NCBI GenBank assembly: GCA_951813535.1
Contig: OX638345.1
Coordinates: forward strand, 4,270,608 to 4,334,607
DNA from: an uncultured Dehalococcoidia bacterium
Lineage (GTDB): Bacteria; Chloroflexota; Dehalococcoidia; Lucifugimonadales; UBA3495
DNA length: 64,000 nt
Direction of reading: 5' to 3'
The notes beneath the pieces are model-generated. The model did not search any database and had not been told where the DNA came from. It was given only the letters and a program-made list of their open reading frames with translations. Positions within the stretch are counted from its first letter, which is position 1, and every line of letters begins with the position of its first letter. Positions 34,177-42,045 of this stretch are shown piece after piece. The position numbers and the translations under genes are program-made.

Positions 34177-34512
34177 TCATAGATCATATCTCTGCCACGG
34201 CAGCATCCGATTGAGTTCCAGCCACTCTGCGTACTCGGCCTTGTCGATGTACGACTCCATCGGAATATTGTGGAAGTCCAGTTTCAGCAAGATCATCCCC
34301 AACTTGGCCGCTATCGTGTTGAGATTGTGCGGGTCGAGCAACTGCCCGGAGTTCTCGTAGACCACGACAGTTTCCAGGTTGTCTTCACCATAGTGATCGA
34401 GCGTCGCTTCGACCGTTATGGGGCCGAAGGATACTCCACCTTTGAAGGCCTCCTCGAGCAGCGACTTCAGGTTTTCCTCGGCTGCTCGAACCGTGGATTC
34501 CGGTATTGCCAT
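34177..34512 (-). CDS. Small hypothetical protein upstream of the Nmad3-like gene
   Basis: 111 residues, acidic. Helical N-terminus (TVRAAEENLKSLLEEAF) then a strand-rich part (VSFGPITVEATLDHYGEDNLETVVVYEN) and MILLKLDFHNIPMESYIDKAEYAEWL. The layout suggests an antitoxin-like or adaptor protein, but no family is recognised. Same strand as the Nmad3-like gene with a 45-bp gap. Base use is somewhat AT-richer than nearby metabolic genes. Confidence 0.6.
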   Translation of the reverse strand: MAIPESTVRAAEENLKSLLEEAFKGGVSFGPITVEATLDHYGEDNLETVVVYENSGQLLDPHNLNTIAAKLGMILLKLDFHNIPMESYIDKAEYAEWLELNRMLPWQRYDL

Positions 34513-34604
34513 GTGGGGTCACCTCACATCTCACGGGCGACTGCCATCGGCTGACGTGTCAAAAACCGACGCGCTCGCACGCTCTTGCGCACGCTGCATA
34601 GACT

Positions 34605-36272
34605 CTACCCTCCCGTCCGTCGCGCGATCATCGCATCCGCCAGCGGGCTGGCTCCCGACTTCACCGTTATGTTCACCAGCGACGGCCGGCCCGAGTTGAT
34701 GGCCCGCTCCACCGCCGGCGCAACCTCGTCCGGCTGCTCCACCAGCTCCGCGTACCCGCCGATGCCTTCAACCACCTGGTCGTAGCGGACGCCCGGCCGC
34801 AGCGCGGTGCCCACGTCCCGCCCGAAGTAGGCCAGCTGGAAGGTGCGGTCGATGCCCCAGTTCCCGTCGTTCCCCATGATGCCGGTGATGTTCAGGTTGT
34901 GCCGGATGCAGGTGTCATACTCCATCGAGTAGAACCCGAAGGAGCCGTCGCCCATGAACGCCAGCACCTTGCTGTCGGGGTAGGCCAGCTTGGCCGCCAT
35001 GGCGTAGGGGATCGCTCCGCCCAGGTGACTCAACGGCCCGAGCCGCATGAAGTGACCCGGCGACCGCGCCGGCAGGTAGCAGCGTCCCCACTGCACGTAG
35101 TCGCCGCCGTCCAGGATGATGAACGTGTCCTCGTCCACCAGGTGCTCGATGCGCGTGTACACGTCCAACGGGTGCATCGGCGCCTCATTCGTGGCGTTGC
35201 TGCGCAGGCTGTCGAGCCACGCCTCCTGCTCCTGCTTCAGCTCGTTGATCCACGGCCCCAGGCTCCCGTTGTGCTTTGCCGCCCCCGTCAGTTGGTCGAC
35301 GATGGCTCCCAAATCCCCCAGCAGACCCACGGCGACGCCGCGGTTGCGCCCGATCTCCGCCTCGGACGGATCGGCCTGGATCAGCTTGGCGTCGGCGTCG
35401 AAGATGCCGCCATAGCGATACCGATGATCCAGCCGCTTCCCCAGCAGCAGGACCACGTCGGCCTCGCGGAACTTGCGGGCGGTGCGGTTCAGCGCGCCAT
35501 CGGCGTAGCCGAAGCACAGCGGATGCAGGTCGTCAATGAGACCCCGCGCCTGCTCCACGGTGAAGATGGGCGCGCCCGTGGCCTCTGCCAACGCTTCCAA
35601 CTGCGCCGGTTCAACGGAGTAGCGCGCCGGATTGCCCACGATGATGACCGGACGCTGCGCGTTGGCCATCAGGTTCGCCGCCTGCTCGATCAGCTTGGGA
35701 TCGCCCTGGGACCGGCCCATGTTGCGGTACTCCTGGGGCAGGAACGGAGGCAGGTCCTCCTCGCTGATGGGCGCCTCCTGCAGGTCGATGGGCAGGGTCA
35801 GGTGCACCGGGCCGGGCCGCCCGCTCATCGCCGTGCGGAAGGCGGTGGCCACGAACTCGGGAATGCGGTTCTTATCGTGGATCATCCAAGCGCCTTTCGA
35901 AACGGGCGCGGCCATCGCAACCTGGTCGATCTCCTGGAACGTCGCCTGGCCCTTCTCCGGCAACTCGGCGCAGCCAGCCACGAAGATCACCGGGCTTTCG
36001 GACGTGTAGATGGCGGGCAGTCCCGAGATGGCGTTGGCGAAGCCGGGACCGCCGGTGAACAGGGCCACCGCCGGCTGGCCGGTGATGCGCGCGTAGCCGT
36101 CAGCCATGTGCATCGCCGCGCCCTCGTGCCGCGTGTCGATGAACTCGATGCCCTCATCCGCCGCCGCGTCCACCAGGGGCAATATCGTGTCCCCGACAAT
36201 CGTAAAGACCTTCTGCACCCCTTCCTGCTTCAGGCAGCGAATGAACAGATGCCCACCATTCAACTCCGGCAT
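34605..36272 (-). CDS. Thiamine-pyrophosphate-dependent enzyme (acetolactate synthase-like)
   Basis: 555 residues, three-domain TPP decarboxylase/acyl-transferring type. Catalytic glutamate E50 in DTRHEGAAMHMADGYAR, TPP-magnesium motif G441-D-G443 to N468-D469 (GDGSFGFYSME ... GNDGNWG). Middle domain near 200-330. No small ilvN-type subunit is adjacent, so it may be a related enzyme (benzoylformate decarboxylase-, oxalyl-CoA decarboxylase- or sulphoacetaldehyde-type) and not the biosynthetic synthase. Start ATG 36272. Confidence 0.9.
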   Translation of the reverse strand: MPELNGGHLFIRCLKQEGVQKVFTIVGDTILPLVDAAADEGIEFIDTRHEGAAMHMADGYARITGQPAVALFTGGPGFANAISGLPAIYTSESPVIFVAGCAELPEKGQATFQEIDQVAMAAPVSKGAWMIHDKNRIPEFVATAFRTAMSGRPGPVHLTLPIDLQEAPISEEDLPPFLPQEYRNMGRSQGDPKLIEQAANLMANAQRPVIIVGNPARYSVEPAQLEALAEATGAPIFTVEQARGLIDDLHPLCFGYADGALNRTARKFREADVVLLLGKRLDHRYRYGGIFDADAKLIQADPSEAEIGRNRGVAVGLLGDLGAIVDQLTGAAKHNGSLGPWINELKQEQEAWLDSLRSNATNEAPMHPLDVYTRIEHLVDEDTFIILDGGDYVQWGRCYLPARSPGHFMRLGPLSHLGGAIPYAMAAKLAYPDSKVLAFMGDGSFGFYSMEYDTCIRHNLNITGIMGNDGNWGIDRTFQLAYFGRDVGTALRPGVRYDQVVEGIGGYAELVEQPDEVAPAVERAINSGRPSLVNITVKSGASPLADAMIARRTGG

Positions 36273-36359
36273 AAAACGAAACTCCTAAGCATGTCATGAC
36301 CCGTTCCAAACGGGCCCGGCCATCTTACCATAGCGACTGCTCGACCCCCGAAATCGCCA

Positions 36360-36368
36360 TGCTACAAT
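36360..36368 (+). promoter_or_regulatory. Extended -10 element upstream of a Uma2 gene
   Basis: TGC followed by TACAAT (36363-36368), 34 bp before ATG 36402. A weak TCGACC lies at a suitable -35 distance. Confidence 0.45.
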
Positions 36369-36401
36369 CGCTCCACCAACCGCCTTTCGGCGAGGTCCAT
36401 C

Positions 36402-37109
36402 ATGACCACCAAACCTACGCCAAAATCTCGTCCGCACAGCGATAGCTACGGGCTCACCATGCTGCCCGACCCGCCCAAGCCGCCCGATGCCATGAAACAG
36501 CGTCCCCATATCGCCCGCATGGACCAGGTTCTGCGCGCCCACTTCGCCCACCGCCCCGACGTCCTGGTTTCCGGCGAAGGCTACTTGTGCGACGTTGCGG
36601 GAAACGCCCGCCGCTCGCCGAACCCCGACCTGCTCATATCCTTCGGACTCGACATTCCTCCCGATGTGATCGAAGACGTGGCCAACGGTTACACCATCTC
36701 CGAAGTCGGCAAGCCCCCCGAGTTCGTGCTGGAGGTGGCGTCGGAAACCACGGCCCGCCGCGATGAAACCGTCAAGCGGGACATTTACGCCGGCTTCGGC
36801 ATATCGGAATACTGGCGCTTCGATCGCACCGGCGGCCGCTATTACGTCGCCGCGTTGGCCGGCGACCTGCTGGTCGACGGCGCCTACCAGCCGATCCCGC
36901 TGGAGACCGGCGACGACGGCATCATCCGGGGATACAGCCCCGCCCTGGACCTGGAGCTCCACTGGCACGACCGCCGCCTCCGCTTCTGGGACCCGGCAAC
37001 ACAGGCCTACCTGCCCGATTTGATCGAAGCGTTGGCAGCGCTGGCCGCAGCGCAGGAAGAGATAACCCAACTACGCGCCGAACTGGAACGGCAGCGGGAC
37101 CAGAACTGA
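36402..37109 (+). CDS. Uma2 family protein, long subfamily
   Basis: 235 residues. PNPDLLISFGLDIPP, GKPPEFVLEVASETT and VKRDIYAGFGISEYWRFDRTGGRYY carry the expected Asp, Glu and Lys. Ends with a helix (LAALAAAQEEITQLRAELERQ). It is the closest relative, by eye, of the gene at 2933. GAGG lies before ATG 36402. Convergent with the aspartic protease gene, 18 bp apart. Confidence 0.9.
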   Translation: MTTKPTPKSRPHSDSYGLTMLPDPPKPPDAMKQRPHIARMDQVLRAHFAHRPDVLVSGEGYLCDVAGNARRSPNPDLLISFGLDIPPDVIEDVANGYTISEVGKPPEFVLEVASETTARRDETVKRDIYAGFGISEYWRFDRTGGRYYVAALAGDLLVDGAYQPIPLETGDDGIIRGYSPALDLELHWHDRRLRFWDPATQAYLPDLIEALAALAAAQEEITQLRAELERQRDQN

Positions 37110-37127
37110 ACTGGGCCAGCGTTTCGG

Positions 37128-37508
37128 TCAGGCTTCCTGGATCATTACATCGCCGCCGTCCCAGGCGTCCACGGCAACCCGGCTGCCTTCCAACAATTCC
37201 ATGCCCAGCAGGGGCTGATCTATAGACTGGAAGACCTCAATTTCACGCAGCCGGCCGTGCCACGATACTTGAGTTTCGTAGTATTCAAACTCTTCCGCGT
37301 TGCCGCTGGCCAGGACGCCACGATGCCGGCCTTCGCTAGCCAGCCCAAGCCCGTTGATGTCCACTTCCGGCAGCATCAACCATCCGGTGAACCCGGTGTC
37401 CAGAACGACCTCGAACTGCTGCAACTCTCCACCAGCGTCCAGTACTGAGACGGCTAACCGCGGCTCCAGCCCGCCCAACTCGTTCCGAGTTACACTGCCG
37501 CTAATCAC
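37128..37508 (-). CDS. Clan AA (retropepsin-like) aspartic protease
   Basis: 126 residues, half the size of a pepsin, as expected for a dimeric retropepsin-like enzyme. Active-site motif FEVVLDTGFTGWLMLP (D37-T-G), and a late hydrophobic LLGMELLEGSRV matching the flap-following ILG-type motif. ATG 37508 overlaps the upstream small gene by 8 bp. Such protease-small protein pairs are frequent in Chloroflexi and cyanobacteria and may work as toxin-antitoxin-like units; this is inference. Confidence 0.82.
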   Translation of the reverse strand: MISGSVTRNELGGLEPRLAVSVLDAGGELQQFEVVLDTGFTGWLMLPEVDINGLGLASEGRHRGVLASGNAEEFEYYETQVSWHGRLREIEVFQSIDQPLLGMELLEGSRVAVDAWDGGDVMIQEA

Positions 37509-37764
37509 GTTTCACCAGCTTGATGCTGGTGTGTATTTTGTAAGTCACCGGCACGTCCACCCATTCCTCCCAGGTGAAAGCGTCCGGGCGTCGCTTCCGC
37601 AGCTTCCTGGCGGCAGTGATGTGCCGGTCGGCAATCTCATAGTCGCCGCTCTTCACGTCGATGACCACCACCTTGCCCTTGTGCTCCGGCCCCAAAGTAG
37701 GGTGTATCTTCTCGCGGTAGATGGCACGGCCAATGGCCGGAGTATCTGCTTCGTTGAATTCCAT
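37501..37764 (-). CDS. Small protein paired with the aspartic protease
   Basis: 87 residues from ATG 37764: MEFNEADTPAIGRAIYREKI, KGKVVVIDVKSGDYEIADR, and DAFTWEEWVDVPVTYKIHTS. A compact alpha/beta protein, no known family seen. An upstream in-frame start at 37824 is possible but lacks conserved character. Overlap of 8 bp with the protease gene indicates coupled translation; it may be the protease's substrate, inhibitor or targeting partner. Confidence 0.65.
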   Translation of the reverse strand: MEFNEADTPAIGRAIYREKIHPTLGPEHKGKVVVIDVKSGDYEIADRHITAARKLRKRRPDAFTWEEWVDVPVTYKIHTSIKLVKRD

Positions 37765-37894
37765 GATGCTCACCCTGTACCGCCATTCTAGCATGGGCCC
37801 ATCCGCATCATGGTTCCTTGACACCGACCGGGGAGCCGACTAGCCTTGATGATGCCGCCGGCCGGAACGATACCGCGCCTGGGAGTCAAATGTG

Positions 37895-38158
37895 ATGAGC
37901 GCCGAGGAAAATAACCAACCGAAGGGATCAATGCCAGACGACAAGGGCGCCGAAGGAGAAAAGAAGAAACGACCAGAAACGATAGCCGATTTCATGGCGC
38001 TTGATACCGTTGTCGGCGCTGTGAGCAGCAAAGAGGACGGCTACGTCGGACCGCCTGTGTCGGTGGACACCGGGAAACAGTTCACCGAAATACTGTGGCG
38101 AAAGTACCAACGCGAACAGGAAGCGGCCAAGCGCCGTAAAGATCAAAGCCAGCGATGA
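37895..38158 (+). CDS. Small antitoxin-like protein upstream of the PIN pseudogene
   Basis: 87 residues, charged and probably disordered (PDDKGAEGEKKKRPETIAD), with a C-terminal helix (FTEILWRKYQREQEAAKRRKD). Its stop TGA overlaps the PIN gene start as ATGA (38155-38158), the standard antitoxin-toxin layout. GTG 37892 is an alternative start. It appears intact although its partner is frameshifted. Confidence 0.6.
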   Translation: MSAEENNQPKGSMPDDKGAEGEKKKRPETIADFMALDTVVGAVSSKEDGYVGPPVSVDTGKQFTEILWRKYQREQEAAKRRKDQSQR

Positions 38159-38567
38159 CGCTGACTGACACTGGGCCGCTGGTTGCCTGATTAATCGTGA
38201 CGACCAGCACTATGCAGCCTGCGCGGCCGCCTTGGAAGCCAATGCAGTTGCGTTCCCGCTGCTTACAACCTGGCCCTGTCTTGCCGAAGCGATGCACTTG
38301 CTGGAACGCGAGGGCGGCTACCGTTACCAAGCTGCCCTCTGGAGTATGTATTTCAGGGAAGAGCTCGTCCTCCACCAGCTAACGCCAGCGGAAACCGCCC
38401 GCATAGCGTCGTTAATGGAGCAATATCAAGATACGCCCATGGACCTGGCCGACGCCTCCTTGGTGGCCACCGCCGAGAGCCTGACCCAGCGACAGGTGTT
38501 CACAATTGACCGGCAGTTTTATGTGTACCGTCTGGGAGATGGCGCAGCGCTGGAGGTGGTGCCATAG
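38155..38567 (+). pseudogene. PIN-domain toxin (VapC-like) with a -1 frameshift
   Basis: Frame 1 reads MTLTDTGPLVA then TGA at 38188. Frame 2 takes over at 38187 (CTG) with LINRDDQHYAACAAALEA and continues to 38567. Joined, it is a complete PIN RNase of about 137 residues with all acids: D5 (DTGPL), E in TWPCLAEAMHLL, D in DLADASLVATAE and D in FTIDRQF. One base is missing around 38185-38188. This is a real inactivating deletion, an assembly error, or recoding. Confidence 0.82.
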
Positions 38568-38616
38568 AAGGCTTGTTGTTCAATGTGATATTGGGGTTTT
38601 GCTGTAACTTCAATAT

Positions 38617-38928
38617 ATGGATAGGCTGTCAATAGGAAGCGCCACTATTAAACGCGATATGGACTTGGTAAGGATGGTCCGTTGCGAAATTGAAGAACAC
38701 GACATGGTTCGGAATCAATTCCTGGAACAAAATAAATCCACATGCCCTACCGACTTAGTCTTGGGTCATTTGGGTCTTATCTGCGAAGCCAATCTGGCGG
38801 CAAACATCATCCCGACGTCCCATGGCAGGGTGTTCTCGAATTTCCCAATCGCGTTGACTTAGGAAGGCCACGATTTTCTCGGTCTGTCCAGAAATGACGC
38901 TGTATGGAACCAAGCGAAAATACTGTGA
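38617..38928 (+). pseudogene. DUF2513-like gene with an in-frame TAG
   Basis: IKRDMDLVRMVRCEIEE, LGHLGLICEANLAANI and FPIALT are followed by TAG (38860-38862) and then, in the same frame, EGHDFLGLSRNDAVWNQAKIL before a second stop (38926-38928). DUF2513 proteins have LTWxGHDFL here, so TGG has become TAG. The remaining product would be 81 residues. AT-richer than neighbours, in an islet of other broken small genes. Recoding of TAG is unlikely in this genome. Confidence 0.75.
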
Positions 38929-39105
38929 TGGAGCGGGCGGGCGGACTGAGCATAGATTTGTTGAAGGGTGTACTGTCCAGTCCACTCAAACAACAACTGG
39001 GTATCTGACCGCATTTGGGATGGCGCTCTCCAGTTGTGCGCCAAGACTACCCAGTTTTGACGTGTCCCACAACCGCATTCCCTCCCACGAGCCTCGACTG
39101 GCGTT

Positions 39106-39969
39106 TTGGCCACCCTCTACGTAATCGGCACCCCCATCGGCAACTTGGAGGACCTCACCCTCCGCGCCAGCCGCATCCTGTCCTCGGTGCCCCTGGTCGC
39201 CGCCGAGGACACCCGCGTCACCCGCCGCCTGCTCGCCCATCTCGACGCCCACCCGCGTCTGCTCAGCTGCCACGAGCACAACTGGAAACGCCAACTGCCC
39301 CGCCTGCTGGAAGCCCTCGCCGAGGGCGACGTCGCCCTTGCCACCGACGCCGGTTCACCTGCCATCAGCGACCCGGGCGCCGGCCTGGTCGCCGCAATAG
39401 CCGAGGCGGGTCATTCCGTGGTCACCATCCCCGGCGTCTCAGCCGTGACCGCCGCGCTATCCGTGGCCGGCTTCCCCGCCGACCGTTTCGTCTTCTTGGG
39501 TTTCCTGCCCCGCCGGCGTTCCGACCGCTCGGCAAGGCTCGTCGAAGCCGCTCGCTCGAAGCAGACCATCGTGCTGTTCGAATCGCCTCACCGCCTGCGC
39601 GCAACCCTGACCGACATCGCCGATTCGATGCACGACCCGCCCGTCGCGGTCTGCCGGGAACTCACCAAGTTCCACGAGGAGGTCTGGCGGGGAACAGCCT
39701 CAGACGCCCTCGACCACTTCACCGAGCCCCGGGGCGAGTTCACCATCGTCATCGGCCCCGTCAGTCTCGACGGCCACGAAGACTCGTCGAGCGAGGAAGA
39801 ACGAATGGAGGCGGCCCGCCTCGCCCTCATGGACCACCGCGCCGTCGGAAAACGCGGACGCGACGCGGTGGCCGAGGTCGTCGCCTCCACCGGCCTCCCG
39901 CGCCGCGCCGTCTATGCCCTGTGGGTCGAGACCGGCGCCTCAACCCTTGCCGAAGGCGAACAACCCTAG
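39106..39969 (+). CDS. rsmI: 16S rRNA (cytidine(1402)-2'-O)-methyltransferase
   Basis: 287 residues. Tetrapyrrole-methylase fold with RsmI marks: LYVIGTPIGNLEDLTLRA (4-21), AAEDTR near 32, SCHEHN near 54, ATDAGSPAISDPG near 78, and VFLGFLPRR near 128, SPHRLRATL near 159, then CRELTKFHEEVWRGT near 183. Uses SAM; modifies C1402 in the decoding centre. Start is TTG 39106. The stop overlaps by 4 bp the stop region of the convergent hydratase. Confidence 0.95.
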   Translation: MATLYVIGTPIGNLEDLTLRASRILSSVPLVAAEDTRVTRRLLAHLDAHPRLLSCHEHNWKRQLPRLLEALAEGDVALATDAGSPAISDPGAGLVAAIAEAGHSVVTIPGVSAVTAALSVAGFPADRFVFLGFLPRRRSDRSARLVEAARSKQTIVLFESPHRLRATLTDIADSMHDPPVAVCRELTKFHEEVWRGTASDALDHFTEPRGEFTIVIGPVSLDGHEDSSSEEERMEAARLALMDHRAVGKRGRDAVAEVVASTGLPRRAVYALWVETGASTLAEGEQP

Positions 39970-40766
39970 GCGCAGACCACCACCGCCTCGCCCAGGCCCT
40001 CAATCGAGATCCGGCCCTCCGAGGCGAACCCCAGCTCCGTGGGCGGGATCAGGCTGCCCGTGATCACCGTGTCGCCGGCCTTCAGCGGATGGTTCCGTCT
40101 CGACAATTCGTTCGCCAGCCACACCAACGGCTCAAAGGGATGGCCCATCACGTCCCGGCCGTAGCCCTCGCCAACCTGCTCGTGGTTGATGCTCATCACG
40201 CCCTTGCAGCCCACCAGGTCCAGGTCCCGCCAGTTGGTCACCGGATCGCCCAGCACCACGCCCGAGTTCAGGATGTTGACCGCCACGCTCATCAGCGTGC
40301 GCTCCTCGGTGGTCAGGTCGGCCGGCGTCCTCATGTCCACGATCTCAAAGGCCGTCGCCACCTCGGCAACCGCATCCTCCACCGCGTCCCGCGTGTACGG
40401 CGCCCCGGATGCCGGCAGGTCCTTGCCCAGCGTCACGCCCACCTCGAGCTCGATACCCAGGTTCACGTACTCGGTGAAGTTCAGCACCACCGGCGACCGC
40501 AGGATGGTCTTTTCGAAAACCCCGCCCAGTACCGGATGATTGAGGCCAGCCCGCTCCTGCATCACCGGCGTGGTGTACGCCAGCTTGTAGCCGGCCAGCG
40601 GCCCCCACAGGCTCGACAGCATGCAATGTAGCTCAAGCTGTATGGCGTAGGCCTCGTCCAGCGTCTTGGGGAACAGGTCGGCCGGCAGGCGCTCGAAGGG
40701 CTGCACCTTGCGGTAGCTCTCGAAAATGAACTCGGCGGCCGCGCGGGCCGGTGTCGTGGTTACCAT
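39966..40766 (-). CDS. 2-keto-4-pentenoate hydratase (MhpD-like)
   Basis: 266 residues. AYAIQLELHCML near 38, GYKLAYTTPVMQERAG near 58, metal ligands in YVNLGIELEVGVTLG near 100-114, FEIVDMR near 140, and GHPFEPLVWLANELSRR near 208 with GDTVITGSLIPPTEL near 228. Adds water to a 2-hydroxypentadienoate-type product in aromatic ring breakdown. No other meta-cleavage genes adjacent. Start ATG 40766 with GGAGG upstream. Confidence 0.9.
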   Translation of the reverse strand: MVTTTPARAAAEFIFESYRKVQPFERLPADLFPKTLDEAYAIQLELHCMLSSLWGPLAGYKLAYTTPVMQERAGLNHPVLGGVFEKTILRSPVVLNFTEYVNLGIELEVGVTLGKDLPASGAPYTRDAVEDAVAEVATAFEIVDMRTPADLTTEERTLMSVAVNILNSGVVLGDPVTNWRDLDLVGCKGVMSINHEQVGEGYGRDVMGHPFEPLVWLANELSRRNHPLKAGDTVITGSLIPPTELGFASEGRISIEGLGEAVVVCA

Positions 40767-40879
40767 GGTGCGCCTCCTGGAGCGTTAGCCTCGGGTTGGT
40801 GTCAAGATGAGAGTCTCTGGGACCGTTGGGCGTGGTCGCCGCGTCGTTCAGACCGGCAAGTTGGCGCCCCATGATAGCA

Positions 40880-40919
40880 AAAGCCGCCAGCCGCCGGAGT
40901 ATGAAACCGGCGGCTGGCG
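40880..40919 (-). terminator. Rho-independent-type terminator of the CDGSH gene
   Basis: On the minus strand CGCCAGCCGCCGG (40919-40907), a 9-bp loop, and CCGGCGGCTGGCG (40897-40885) form a perfect 13-bp GC stem followed by GCTTTTGC. It begins 32 bp after the CDGSH stop at 40951. Confidence 0.75.
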
Positions 40920-40950
40920 ACGATGGGATCTTGCGTGAACGGCGAGCGGG

Positions 40951-41157
40951 CTACCGGGCCTCGCTGCCAGCCTCAAATCCGCAGTCGCGGTGCGTGCCGT
41001 CACAGAAGGGCTTGTTGTCCGACTGTCCGCAGCGGCAGAACGATACCCACTGCCCCTCGGGGATGGTGTAGTTGTTGCCGCTCTGGTCAACAATCTCGAT
41101 CTCGCCGATGATCCGCAGCGGGCCGTTGCCCCGAATTTCTACCTTGACATCCGCCAT
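40951..41157 (-). CDS. CDGSH-type iron-sulphur protein
   Basis: 68 residues. One CDGSH motif: C41-R-C43-GQSDNKP-F-C52-DG-T-H56, giving the 3Cys-1His ligands of a [2Fe-2S] cluster as in mitoNEET-like small bacterial proteins. Preceded by a strand-rich PLRIIGEIEIVD and followed by a hairpin terminator. Role is probably redox or iron-sulphur handling. RBS GAGGA before ATG 41157. Confidence 0.92.
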   Translation of the reverse strand: MADVKVEIRGNGPLRIIGEIEIVDQSGNNYTIPEGQWVSFCRCGQSDNKPFCDGTHRDCGFEAGSEAR

Positions 41158-41295
41158 TGTGATTCCTCCTCACGGTGGTTGACGATTTAGCGACCGGCTA
41201 TCGGTCCGCCGTGTGCCCAAGTTAGCGGCAAGGACAGTCGGCGGCATGATTATTCACCAAATCGCAACCACGGTCAAATGCGCCGCCGCTCTAAC

Positions 41296-41439
41296 CAGGG
41301 CCTTTTCAAAGTTAATCCGTCATTCCTGCGCAAGCAGGAATCCAGAGACCTCCGCTATTGGAAACGTTCTGGATTCCCGCTTTCGCGGGAATGACGAACC
41401 GGGTTGTAGGCCACCGTCAGAGACGTTGAAAAGGCCCTG
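41296..41439. mobile_element. MITE-like element B (144 bp) with 9-bp target duplication
   Basis: Left end CAGGGCCTTTTCAAAGT and inverted right end CAGGGCCTTTTCAACGT match at 16 of 17 positions (first 14 perfect). Flanks CGCTCTAAC (41287-41295) and CGCTCTCAC (41440-41448) match at 8 of 9. Inside is a GTCATTCC...GGAATCCAG / GGATTCCC...GGAATGACG repeat like that of element A. No coding capacity. Confidence 0.82.
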
Positions 41440-41482
41440 CGCTCTCACGCGTGCCCGCTTGTGCCCGCTTTGCCGCGCGGGA

Positions 41483-41595
41483 ACGTCAGAAGCAGGATTT
41501 TCAAGATTGGGGGATTATCAGGATCGCCACCGTTCGGTGATGGATCTCGCCCAATCCTGCCCAATCATAAAATCCCGCAAATCCTGATCCTGACG
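41483..41595. repeat. 113-bp inverted element with CGTCAGxAxCAGGATTT ends
   Basis: Left end CGTCAGAAGCAGGATTT (41483-41499) and inverted right end CGTCAGGATCAGGATTT (41579-41595) agree at 14 or 15 of 17 positions. The interior has TCAAGATTGGGGGATTATCA. The same motif style (GTCAGAATCAGAATTT ... ATTCTGAC) fills the centre of MITE-like element C, and a short piece (AAAATCCTGTCCATCCTGTG) lies at 50772. Confidence 0.65.
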
Positions 41596-41627
41596 ATTTA
41601 CGAGTGGGTACGCATGCGCGCCACCCG

Positions 41628-42023
41628 TTACAGGTTCACCACCAGGTTGTCCGGCGCCCGGCAGAGGATCCCTTCCTGCACTTCGTCGTACGGGTTCTCC
41701 TCGATGTGCGGCGTGTTGGCCGGCACGAAGATGAAGTCGCCAGGCCCCGCCTCGATCCACTCCTCGAAATTCTCGCCGAAATAGACCCGCACGTGTCCCT
41801 TGATCACGTAGGCGGCGGTCTCGGCCTCCAGATGCGTGTGCGGCGGCCCCTTTTCGCGGGGCGCGGCGGTAACCTTGCCCATCCAGATCTTGGTGGTGTC
41901 GCCCTTGCCCGGCACGATGGCCGGCTGCCGCACCATCCCCGGCGTCTGGATCGTCTCGGAGGCGTCGCCCACGGTGTGCACCACGTAGGGCTTCATGTCC
42001 GTCTGCTGTTCAGTTGTCGTCAT
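41628..42023 (-). CDS. Cupin domain protein
   Basis: 131 residues, single small cupin. First motif GPPHTHLEAETAAYVIKGHVRVYFG (H-x-H ... E ... G) near 62-86 and second motif GPGDFIFVPANTPHIEEN near 97-114, giving a likely 3His-1Glu metal site. ATG 42023 (MTTTEQQTD) matches the usual start; the frame is open for 11 more codons upstream. Substrate unknown. 22 bp after the small gene at 42046. Confidence 0.88.
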   Translation of the reverse strand: MTTTEQQTDMKPYVVHTVGDASETIQTPGMVRQPAIVPGKGDTTKIWMGKVTAAPREKGPPHTHLEAETAAYVIKGHVRVYFGENFEEWIEAGPGDFIFVPANTPHIEENPYDEVQEGILCRAPDNLVVNL

Positions 42024-42045
42024 CGTGTTCGCTCCTTGGTTCGTG

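Larger units (their letters stand above)
41158..41622. other. Gene-free region carrying two repeat elements
   Basis: 470 bp between the CDGSH and cupin genes. It holds MITE-like element B (41296-41439) and a separate 113-bp inverted element (41483-41595). No convincing coding sequence is seen on either strand. Confidence 0.75.

Noticed and set aside
34605-36272. Assigning the TPP enzyme as ilvB
   Set aside because: No small regulatory subunit or branched-chain genes are adjacent, and many TPP decarboxylases share the motifs.
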